Shown: one piece after another, positions 1-5,621 of the stretch | How positions within the stretch are numbered: position 1 is the stretch's first letter | Layout of the letters: the number at the start of each line of letters is the position of its first letter | Origin: Gemmatimonadota bacterium | GTDB taxonomy: Bacteria > Latescibacterota > UBA2968 > UBA8231 | Reading direction: 5' to 3' | Assembly (NCBI GenBank): GCA_026706505.1 | Contig: JAPOYQ010000924.1 | Span: 5,693 to 11,671, forward strand | DNA length: 5,979 bases | Made by a program: the position numbers and the translations under genes | Notes under the pieces: model-generated | Databases searched by the model: none | What the model saw: the letters and a program-made list of their open reading frames with translations, nothing else | Told to the model about the DNA's origin: nothing

Positions 1-665
1 TCGATTTCCGGGGGGATGGTAGGGTTGCTATTGAGATCGAGCTCGACGACCGGCCCGGCCTCGTTGAGAAAGGCCGCCAAAAGCTGGAAGGGCGGCGGTG
101 CCGAGACGCCAAAGGTCGGTTGCGGCGGCGCTCGTCCGGCCTGTAGTTGGGCGATGACGTACTCTTCTAGATAAGGCAGGTGTTCTGGCTCTATGCTTTG
201 GACGAGCACTTCGGGCGCGTCGGCGCGCGCGATTACCAGCGAGGACCAGATTTTTTGCTCGGAATGCTCGTCGTGCAATACTCGCCGCACGCTGAAGGAG
301 GAGGCCCTTTTGCTAGCCGCATAGCCGATGCCAGCGCGCCCGCTTTGGTCCGGGTCGATGACCCGATAATCGATGCGGCCAGGCGCTTGGTCGCGCAGAG
401 CCGACAGGAGCCGGCGGACTTGGGGCTCGAGTTCTTTGAGGTGCGCCGGCATGTTTTCGCGGGCGGTGGCAAAGTAAGTGATGGAGAGCGGGGTTTCTAA
501 GGAGCGGAGGTAGCGCTTGGTCGCTGGTGCGAGCGTGGCGATGTCGTCCCCCGCTAGGTCTAGAGTCCAACTGCCCGTCAGGTTCAGAAGGCGGCTGGCG
601 TACGCGACGATGCCCAATAGTAGCGCGAAAGCCAGCGCGATTTGGAGCAGGAAGTGCCGCTTCAA
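1..665 (-). CDS. GldG-like auxiliary protein of an ABC-2 type transporter (N-terminal part, runs off left edge)
   Basis: The first 221 residues are visible and the reading frame stays open to the window edge. The N-terminus is a basic residue pair followed by one hydrophobic segment (about residues 5-23), so the protein should be anchored in the inner membrane with its bulk outside the cytoplasm. Next comes the typical GldG-type sequence: a short 'LTGSWTLDL' strand, 'LAPATKRYLRSLETPLSITYF' split around residues 45-65, then a helix rich in E, R and L and a 'YRVIDPD' strand near residue 100. The family (ABC-type uncharacterised transport auxiliary, GldG) partners an ABC ATPase and an ABC-2 permease, which are the two genes directly upstream. 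The start is inferred: TTG at 665-663 shares bases with the permease stop TGA (664-662), suggesting translational coupling. The first in-frame ATG lies about 70 codons in, past the membrane segment, so it is unlikely. The substrate is unknown. Confidence 0.8.
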   Translation of the reverse strand, partial: MKRHFLLQIALAFALLLGIVAYASRLLNLTGSWTLDLAGDDIATLAPATKRYLRSLETPLSITYFATARENMPAHLKELEPQVRRLLSALRDQAPGRIDYRVIDPDQSGRAGIGYAASKRASSFSVRRVLHDEHSEQKIWSSLVIARADAPEVLVQSIEPEHLPYLEEYVIAQLQAGRAPPQPTFGVSAPPPFQLLAAFLNEAGPVVELDLNSNPTIPPEI

Positions 666-1429
666 TACTTGGATCTCTGGAGGCTGAGATAGTTCATGGA
701 GACGAAAAAACCGCTCATCAACGCGAAGTACAGCAGGTCGGCGAGGGCGATTACGCCGCGGCCGAAAGCCTCGTAGTGGGGCAGGACCGATATGGTCTCG
801 TACAGCCACGTGCCCGCCTGATAGGCTGGCGCTAGTCCGTCGAGGACTTCGACGACTTTCTCGTGCCCGCTCAGCACAAAGAAGAAGCCGAAGAGCGCGG
901 CGAGCACAAAGGCGACGATCTGGTCGCGGGTCAGGCCGGAGGCAAACAGGCCGAAGGAGAGGAATAAAGCACCCAACAGCAGCGCGCCGAGATAGCTCGC
1001 GCAGATGCGCCCGAGGTCCGGATCGCCGAGGGAGAGGAGCATCAGCACGATGGGCAGGCTACCGGCGAGGACGATGGCGTAGAAGCAGAGGGCCGCGAGA
1101 TACTTGCCCAGCACGACCTGCAAGGAGTGCAGAGGCAGGGTCATCAGCAGTTCAAAGGTGTGCTGGGCGCGCTCTTCGGCCCAGGCCCGCATGGTAATGG
1201 CTGGGACGAAGGGGATCAGCAGGAAGGGCAGCGCGGTGAAGTACGGCCCCATATCGACGACCCCGTCGAGGAAAAAGGAGTTCATAAAGGTGGTGCAAGA
1301 CAGCACCAAGAAGACCGCGGCGTACGCATAGGCAATGGGCGAGTCGAAGTACGACTCTAGCTCGCGGTCGAAGACAATGCGCGCGCCGCGCAGGCACTCG
1401 GCAGTAGAAAGGCGTTGCGCGTCAGACAT
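662..1429 (-). CDS. ABC-2 type transporter permease, GldF-like
   Basis: A 255-residue integral membrane protein of normal length for GldF-type permeases. After a short cytoplasmic N-terminus it has 'ELESYFDSPIAYAYA' leading into the first membrane segment (about 32-48). The second is about 62-80, followed by the family hallmark 'MRAWAEERAQHTFELLMTLP' (80-99), which contacts the ATPase in ABC-2 permeases. Further hydrophobic segments lie near 105-130, 135-165, 168-188 and 228-248, giving about six helices. The ATG at 1429 overlaps the end of the ATPase gene by 8 nt (ATGTCTGA) and has no clear Shine-Dalgarno upstream, so translation probably depends on coupling. It should form the membrane channel with the upstream ATPase and the downstream GldG-like protein. 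In Bacteroidetes the GldA/F/G proteins are needed for gliding, but homologues occur widely in non-gliding bacteria, so motility should not be assumed. Confidence 0.88.
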   Translation of the reverse strand: MSDAQRLSTAECLRGARIVFDRELESYFDSPIAYAYAAVFLVLSCTTFMNSFFLDGVVDMGPYFTALPFLLIPFVPAITMRAWAEERAQHTFELLMTLPLHSLQVVLGKYLAALCFYAIVLAGSLPIVLMLLSLGDPDLGRICASYLGALLLGALFLSFGLFASGLTRDQIVAFVLAALFGFFFVLSGHEKVVEVLDGLAPAYQAGTWLYETISVLPHYEAFGRGVIALADLLYFALMSGFFVSMNYLSLQRSKY

Positions 1430-2156
1430 GGGCAGGGGTGGTGCGGACTAGGTGGGCGAAGACCGCTTCGAGACCGGCCCCAGGGATGCCGGCGTCTGCG
1501 GCCAACTGTTCGACGTGGCCATCGCCGAGCAAGCGCCCTTGGTGGATGATCAACACGCGGTCGGCAATGGCTTCGACATCGCCGATGATGTGGGTGCTAA
1601 AGAGGATCGCCCGGTCTGGACTGAGCTCGCGCAAGGTGTCGCGGAAGGTTAGGACCTGCAAGGGGTCGAAGCCGTGCGTTGGCTCGTCGAGGAGCAAGAC
1701 CGGTGGATCGTGGACCATGGCGGTTGCTAGGCCGATGCGCTGGCGGAACCCGGTGGAGCACTCCTTGACGCGCTGGGTGAGCACGTCTTCGATCCCGCAG
1801 AGTTCGACCGCGCGCGCCAGGCCCTGCTGCAAGGCGTCGCCTTCGAGTCCGCGGGCCCGGGCGATGAAGCGGAGGAATTTATCGACGCGCATCTCTTGGT
1901 AGAGCGGGGTGTCGCCCGATAGGTAGCCAATGCGGCGGCGCACGGCGAGTGGATGCTCGACCACGTCGAGCCCGTCGATGGCGATGGTGCCGGCCGTGGG
2001 GTGGATAAAGGTGGAGAGCATCTTGAGCATGGTGCTCTTGCCAGCGCCATTGGGGCCGACGAAGCCGACGATTTCTCCTTGGTCAACGGCGAAGCTGACC
2101 TCGTCAACTGCGGTTAAAAAGCCGTAGCGACGGGTAGCGGATTCTACGCGGATCAT
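1422..2156 (-). CDS. ABC transporter ATP-binding protein, GldA/NatA-like
   Basis: A 244-residue nucleotide-binding subunit with every core motif. The Walker A loop is GPNGAGKST (34-42). The Q-loop region reads 'GYLSGDTPLY' (77-86). The signature is 'CSTGFRQR' (133-140), the divergent form seen in the GldA/NatA group rather than LSGGQ. Walker B is 'VLLLDEP' (153-159), with a D-loop 'GFDP' (162-165) and H-switch histidine in 'FSTHI' (H189). It hydrolyses ATP at the inner membrane to drive the GldF-like permease encoded next. The frame is open further upstream, to about 2249, but I chose ATG at 2156 because the family conserved sequence begins there (MIRVES) and because the extension would run into the lipoprotein gene. 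The stop of that lipoprotein gene (AAGGAGTAG) also supplies an AAGGAG sequence, 14 nt before the ATG, a long spacing. The gene overlaps the permease start by 8 nt. The transported substrate cannot be read from the sequence. Confidence 0.93.
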   Translation of the reverse strand: MIRVESATRRYGFLTAVDEVSFAVDQGEIVGFVGPNGAGKSTMLKMLSTFIHPTAGTIAIDGLDVVEHPLAVRRRIGYLSGDTPLYQEMRVDKFLRFIARARGLEGDALQQGLARAVELCGIEDVLTQRVKECSTGFRQRIGLATAMVHDPPVLLLDEPTHGFDPLQVLTFRDTLRELSPDRAILFSTHIIGDVEAIADRVLIIHQGRLLGDGHVEQLAADAGIPGAGLEAVFAHLVRTTPAHV

Positions 2157-2167
2157 GTGCGGGCGGG

Positions 2168-2581
2168 CTACTCCTTGAATACGCCGCAGCGGAGCATAGA
2201 AGCGCCGAAGTAGGGATTGGCGATTTGAGGTTGGTCCTTCTGCACCCAATGCGCCCCTTTGTCGCCGTCGGCCATTGGGCAGTACGCCACGACGTAGCCC
2301 TCGGGTATTTGGCCCTTCCGCACTTCCTCGGACAGCGGCTTGAACGCAACGCGCACCGCAGCAATATCAGCGGCGCTTGCAGCTTTTTCCGCCAAGGGCT
2401 TGAGCGTTGGACTGGCGCTTTGCACCAAGTCTTGCAGGGCTTGGCGCGCTTGGTTTAGGTCGTCGGAGGCCAAGGCTTCTTGGGCCGCGACGTAGTGGAG
2501 TAGCGCTGGGGGGGCTGGGTCGGACGAACCACAAGCCGCGATTGTGATTGCGATGAGAAACAGAAGAGATAGATAGCGCAT
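2168..2581 (-). CDS. Small lipoprotein with DUF3347-like putative metal-binding region
   Basis: A 137-residue exported lipoprotein. Residues 1-16 form a short signal peptide (MRYLSLLFLIAITIAA) ending in a lipobox 'IAAC' with lipidation at Cys17. A proline-rich linker (22-25) follows, then an amphipathic alpha-helical part (about 27-90) beginning 'YVAAQEALASDDL'. The C-terminus carries 'YCPMADGDKGAHWVQ' (100-114), then 'IANPYFGASMLRCG' (120-133). This pairing of CPM with a terminal MLxCG matches what I recall of DUF3347, a domain often attached to CusB-type copper efflux proteins. Cys101, Met103, Met129 and Cys132 are plausible soft-metal ligands. Metal binding is therefore an inference. The ATG at 2581 has a good Shine-Dalgarno, GAGGAA (2593-2588, minus strand). 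It is the first gene of the ABC transporter block, 11 nt before the ATPase, so it may act with that transporter at the periplasmic face. Confidence 0.8.
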   Translation of the reverse strand: MRYLSLLFLIAITIAACGSSDPAPPALLHYVAAQEALASDDLNQARQALQDLVQSASPTLKPLAEKAASAADIAAVRVAFKPLSEEVRKGQIPEGYVVAYCPMADGDKGAHWVQKDQPQIANPYFGASMLRCGVFKE

Positions 2582-2587
2582 TGGGGA

Positions 2588-2593
2588 TTCCTC
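2588..2593 (-). promoter_or_regulatory. Ribosome binding site of the lipoprotein gene
   Basis: On the minus strand this reads GAGGAA and lies 6 nt before the ATG at 2581. It is the strongest Shine-Dalgarno in the left block and fixes the lipoprotein start, which also gives a complete signal peptide. Confidence 0.6.
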
Positions 2594-2710
2594 GCGGAAA
2601 AGGGTGTATCAAAAATTGCGTTGAACCTGTATTTCGCGCAATCGGTGCCGTTGGATTCCCCGCGTCAAGGTCGGGCGTGCATTGGCCGGGAATCGTATAT
2701 TTTTTGCATA

Positions 2711-2716
2711 AGGGAG
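2711..2716 (+). promoter_or_regulatory. Ribosome binding site deciding a GTG start
   Basis: AGGGAG lies 8 nt before GTG at 2725. It favours this GTG over the frame's upstream possibilities (open back to 2581), whose translation shows no family resemblance and would overlap the divergent lipoprotein start. Confidence 0.6.
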
Positions 2717-2724
2717 CAAAAATC

Positions 2725-4179
2725 GTGTCTGAAGCCGATCCTTATCCCGGCCCCAACGAGGAAGTGCTGGAGGCGCAAGCACGCGTCTGTACCGGGCCGC
2801 ACCAGAGCCGTCCGCTGGGGAAAAAAGAAGGCGACCCAGATCCTGGGCGGATTCTCGAACTGATTTTCGCCTCGCTCAAGGGGGACTTACCTCGCGCAGA
2901 GCAGGTTTCTCCAGCCCAGATGGGTGCGTTTTTCGCGGCGATGTCCATCCGTCGCACCTTCGGCGCACAGACCGGTTGGAGCGCAGCGGAGGTCGAGGCG
3001 TTTGACCGCTATGGGGACGCGCTCGGTAAGATGCCCGATGATTTGCGCTTCTTGCTGGGTATGGCACCTGATTTCGCCAGTTGCGATGTGGGCGAAGCGG
3101 GGGTGGTTGAGGCGCTGCGCTCGGTTTTGCAGGGCGGGCACTTGTGCTACGAGGAGGTATTCGGTGCGCTTGGGGCCATGTTAGCGGGCGAAGTGCGTCC
3201 CTCGCTGATGGCTGCGTTTTTGATCGGCCAGCGGATGAACATCGAAAATGAGGAGGAAGTTCGCGCGCATCTCGACGCCGTGCTCCCCCCAGATCAGGTG
3301 TCTACTCTGCAAGTGGAGGCGCTGACGCATTTTGGCCAGCCCTTTGACGGCGCGGCGCGCTATTTCCGCCCGACGCTGTTCGTCGCTGCCGTGCGCGCGG
3401 CCTTGGGTCGGGCGACCGTGCTACACGGCGTCGCTGAAATGCCGCCCAAGCGCGGAGTCACCGAGGAAGGGGTGCTAGCGGCCTTGGGTGCGCGAGTCGA
3501 TCTGCCGCTGGCGACGGCGGCCCGTTGCATCGAAGATCCGACCGTTGGGTTCGCGTACGCGAGTCAGCGTGAGTACGCTCCCCGTGCGTACGCGTTGCGC
3601 CATTTGCGCGCCCACATCGCCAAACGTCCGCCTTGGGCTACTACCGAGAAGGCACAGCAGTTGTTTGTCGGCGCGGCTTGGAATGGCATGATCGCGGGTT
3701 TTTACCACGCAGGCTACGAAGACAAGCTGTTGGGGTTGATGCAGGAGCGCGGGCTGGACGCGGGGCTGGTGATCAAGGGCGAAGAGGGGAGCAGCCACTA
3801 TGGGTTGCGATTGGGGAAGCCCTCGGACGCTCGGCGCAAGGCCATTAACTACGTGCAGGGGTTTCGCCGCGTCGGTGGTGGACTGACGACGGTCGCCTGC
3901 GATGTGGACCCGGAGGAATATGGCTTTTGCTACGAGCAAAGTCCGCGTCCTGCGGAGGTGAGTGCGCGGGCTTTTGCCGATATGGGGCTGGCGGCACTCA
4001 AGGGCGAACGGGGGCCTGTTTACGACCGCATAGTACTCAACGCCGGCCTGACCGACTACTATCTGGGTCTAAGTGCGAATGCTGAAGAGGGATTGGCCGG
4101 GGCGCGAGAGGCCATCGACAGCGGCCGGGCATTGGCGCATCTGGAGCGCTACATCAGCCGGTCGCAGGCGGCCAGATAG
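2725..4179 (+). CDS. Anthranilate phosphoribosyltransferase-like (TrpD-family) protein, divergent and enlarged
   Basis: From the GTG start it has 484 residues, against roughly 340 for ordinary TrpD. Residues 127-187 resemble the family's helical N-domain ('LCYEEVFGALGAMLAGEV', then 'AAFLIGQRMNIENEEEV'). The catalytic-domain-like part follows: 'HFGQPFDG' (202-209), 'VLHGVAEMPPKRGVT' (232-246), a 'GFAYASQREYAPRAYALR' segment (275-292), 'KRPP' (300-303) and 'VIKGEEGSS' (349-357). A C-terminal helix near 'NAGLTDYYLGL' ends in 'AIDSGRALAHLERY', as in TrpD. The canonical GTGGD PRPP loop is absent; its place is taken by 'GQPFDG'. This looks closer to the TrpD-like paralogues I recall from cyanobacteria than to the tryptophan enzyme, and no other trp gene is nearby. 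Residues 41-77 ('LELIFASLKGDLPRAEQVSPAQMGAFFAAM' region) look like a second, weaker N-domain copy. True anthranilate transferase activity is doubtful; a nucleic-acid or other ligand role, as for E. coli YbiB, is possible. Confidence 0.78.
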   Translation: MSEADPYPGPNEEVLEAQARVCTGPHQSRPLGKKEGDPDPGRILELIFASLKGDLPRAEQVSPAQMGAFFAAMSIRRTFGAQTGWSAAEVEAFDRYGDALGKMPDDLRFLLGMAPDFASCDVGEAGVVEALRSVLQGGHLCYEEVFGALGAMLAGEVRPSLMAAFLIGQRMNIENEEEVRAHLDAVLPPDQVSTLQVEALTHFGQPFDGAARYFRPTLFVAAVRAALGRATVLHGVAEMPPKRGVTEEGVLAALGARVDLPLATAARCIEDPTVGFAYASQREYAPRAYALRHLRAHIAKRPPWATTEKAQQLFVGAAWNGMIAGFYHAGYEDKLLGLMQERGLDAGLVIKGEEGSSHYGLRLGKPSDARRKAINYVQGFRRVGGGLTTVACDVDPEEYGFCYEQSPRPAEVSARAFADMGLAALKGERGPVYDRIVLNAGLTDYYLGLSANAEEGLAGAREAIDSGRALAHLERYISRSQAAR

Positions 4180-4813
4180 TCGCGTCGATCTGCTCAGTAT
4201 TGAGATAGATGCGGATCGCGCTAGCTGAGCGGCGGATGGCGTCCATGATCGGCTCGGAGTAGGCGGCAAAGGCTGCGGGCGTAATTTCCCGTGGCCTCGT
4301 TTCGTTTGGTGTCTCCTTGTAGCGGGCTTGGCCTTGGACCGACGCGACTCGTTTGCAGACCAAGGCGTCGAAATCGTCGAGCCCGACTTCGACGAAAGCA
4401 CCCACCTCTTCGTTGAATATGGTTTCTCCCAATGAGATAGGCCGCGTGCAGAGGTAGAAAAACTGCATGGCAGAGTGCCCGGTATATTGGAGAGGTTGCC
4501 GTCCGAGGAAGACCAGTTCGGCGGGTGTCAGGGCGATGCCGACTTCCTCGGTAAATTCGCGGTGCGCCGCTGCCGTGGGGATTTCTCCGGCCCGGATGTG
4601 GCCGCCGGCTGGCGCGTCGAGGCTGCCGAGATAGGGGTCGCCAGGGCGCGAGCGGGTCTGCAAGAGGGTGCGGGCTATACCGGAGGACGTGCGCCAAGCC
4701 GCCCAGACGAAGACCAAGCCGACGCGGTCGCCGTCGCGATAGGCGGCAGTGCGTTCTTTGGCACCGATGGATTGTCCTTGGCCATTGAAGAGCGCGATGA
4801 GTTCGTCGGGCAT
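4154..4813 (-). CDS. Nudix hydrolase
   Basis: A 219-residue cytoplasmic protein with a complete Nudix box at 71-93: Gly71, Glu77, then 'REFTEEVGI' (85-93), fitting GX5EX7REUXEEXGU exactly. The glutamates E86, E89 and E90 should bind the catalytic Mg2+. The N-terminal 'ALFNGQGQSIGAKERTAAYRDGD' region (7-29, interrupted here for brevity) resembles the group with E. coli YfcD and IPP isomerase-like Nudix proteins, which open with a strand, a 'G..R' turn and a charged helix. The substrate, some nucleoside diphosphate linked to another moiety, cannot be assigned. I chose ATG at 4813, 7 nt after the rhomboid stop, because residues upstream are the rhomboid gene read in another frame. No good Shine-Dalgarno is visible, so coupling to the rhomboid gene is likely. 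The 3' end overlaps the convergent TrpD-like gene by 26 bp. Confidence 0.9.
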   Translation of the reverse strand: MPDELIALFNGQGQSIGAKERTAAYRDGDRVGLVFVWAAWRTSSGIARTLLQTRSRPGDPYLGSLDAPAGGHIRAGEIPTAAAHREFTEEVGIALTPAELVFLGRQPLQYTGHSAMQFFYLCTRPISLGETIFNEEVGAFVEVGLDDFDALVCKRVASVQGQARYKETPNETRPREITPAAFAAYSEPIMDAIRRSASAIRIYLNTEQIDATIWPPATG

Positions 4814-4820
4814 GAAGCAG

Positions 4821-5618
4821 CTAGAGAAACACGGCGATAAACTGCAAGACGAATGCGCCGACCGTGGCCAGCAGACACAAACCACCGACCAGATAAGCCC
4901 CTAAGCCCTCGCGCTCCGAACTGCGGCTGAAGACATACGCTGCCGCATAGCCGCCGACGAAGCCGCCGCCATGCGCCCAGTTATCGACGCCAGGCATCAC
5001 AAAACCCATGATGAAAAGCAAGACCGCCCACTGGAGAAATTGTCGGGTAAAAAGCTGAGAACCGGCGCGCCGACCGTAGGCGATGGCTGCGGCCAAGAGG
5101 CCGAAGATCGAGCCGGAGGCACCCAGCGTGAAAGCGTGGCCCGCTAGGGTCGAGGCTATAAAGCCGGTGATGCCGGCGATCGTGAAGATCGCAAAGAGGC
5201 GGAAGGGGCCGAAGAGTTCTTCTACAACCGGACCAAGTTGGCGCACCCACATCATATTGAAGAAGATGTGCAGCAGGCCGCCGTGTAGGTAGATGGCGGT
5301 AATGAGAGTCCACCACCAGCCGTAGGTGACGGGTCGGGTACCGGTAACGCCGAGCTTGATGCTGGCTTCGAGGCTCGGCGAAAGAATCTGCATCAGGCCC
5401 TGCGTCTGGAAAATCGCCGATGGATCTAGGAGCAACGCGAGCAGATAGAGCACGCCGCAGAACACGGTGATTAAGTGCGGAAAATTTAGCTGTAGGCCGA
5501 GCTTGCGGATGGTGGCCGTCGCGCCCCACAGCCCGGGTTTGCGCTGGCCGCAATGGGGACAGGTTTCGGCTTCGGAACTGACGATCTTGTGGCAGCGAGG
5601 ACAGAGGATAGCGGCCAT
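4821..5618 (-). CDS. Rhomboid-family intramembrane serine protease with N-terminal zinc ribbon
   Basis: A 265-residue protein in two parts. Residues 6-24 form a zinc ribbon, CPRC (6-9) and CPHCG (20-24), which should bind one zinc ion in the cytoplasm. A membrane helix (about 48-64) follows and then the rhomboid core. 'YLHGGLLHIFFNMMW' holds the conserved His117 and Asn121 of the oxyanion site. 'GASGSIFG' (166-173) contains the catalytic serine Ser168. 'DNWAHGGGFVGGY' (212-224) supplies the catalytic His216. All residues for proteolysis inside the membrane are present, so it should be active on transmembrane substrates, which are unknown. A last hydrophobic helix (about 242-264) closes the protein. 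ATG at 5618 has GAGGAT (5631-5626, minus strand) 7 nt upstream. It lies 3 nt after the upstream oxidoreductase gene and 7 nt before the Nudix gene, so all three are probably co-transcribed. Confidence 0.93.
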   Translation of the reverse strand: MAAILCPRCHKIVSSEAETCPHCGQRKPGLWGATATIRKLGLQLNFPHLITVFCGVLYLLALLLDPSAIFQTQGLMQILSPSLEASIKLGVTGTRPVTYGWWWTLITAIYLHGGLLHIFFNMMWVRQLGPVVEELFGPFRLFAIFTIAGITGFIASTLAGHAFTLGASGSIFGLLAAAIAYGRRAGSQLFTRQFLQWAVLLFIMGFVMPGVDNWAHGGGFVGGYAAAYVFSRSSEREGLGAYLVGGLCLLATVGAFVLQFIAVFL

Positions 5619-5621
5619 CGT

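Larger units (their letters stand above)
2582..2724. promoter_or_regulatory. Divergent intergenic region, likely holding two promoters
   Basis: This 143-bp stretch separates the start codons of the minus-strand lipoprotein/ABC operon and the plus-strand TrpD-like gene, and it is the only clear non-coding stretch in the window. It must contain the promoters of both units unless they are internal to neighbours. Its right end is locally AT-rich: TATATT at 2696-2701 followed by a T run could be a plus-strand -10 element 23 bp before the Shine-Dalgarno end, but I find no convincing -35 hexamer 17 bp upstream. No convincing minus-strand promoter hexamers or palindromic operator were found by eye. 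The assignment rests on gene geometry more than on motifs. Confidence 0.45.

Noticed and set aside
1341..1357. Inverted repeat GAGTCG-N5-CGACTC, considered as an operator.
   Set aside because: It lies inside the permease coding region, encodes conserved residues (ESYFDS) and is not near a start of transcription.
1438..1902. 154-codon open frame on the plus strand opposite the ABC ATPase.
   Set aside because: It is a shadow of the ATPase gene: its translation is Arg/Ser-rich with no family resemblance, while the minus strand has all ABC motifs.
2683..2707. TGGC followed by TTGC before the TrpD-like gene, considered as a sigma-54 promoter.
   Set aside because: The spacing between the two elements is far too long for the -24/-12 arrangement.
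598..3594. The 8-bp palindrome GCGTACGC occurs four times (598-605, 1320-1327, 3553-3560, 3586-3593), more than expected by chance.
   Set aside because: Every copy falls on codons for Ala-Tyr-Ala in a real gene (three different genes, both strands), so protein sequence plus GC-rich codon choice explains it without a motif of the HIP1 kind.
3475..3939. 154-codon open frame on the minus strand opposite the TrpD-like gene.
   Set aside because: GC-rich shadow frame with no recognisable domain; the plus-strand frame carries conserved TrpD-family segments across the same bases.
4139..4177. Inverted repeat ATCTGG (4139-4144) / CCAGAT (4172-4177) at the convergent gene ends, considered as a terminator.
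   Set aside because: The stem is only 6 bp with a 27-nt loop and no T-run on either strand; it is also coding in both genes.
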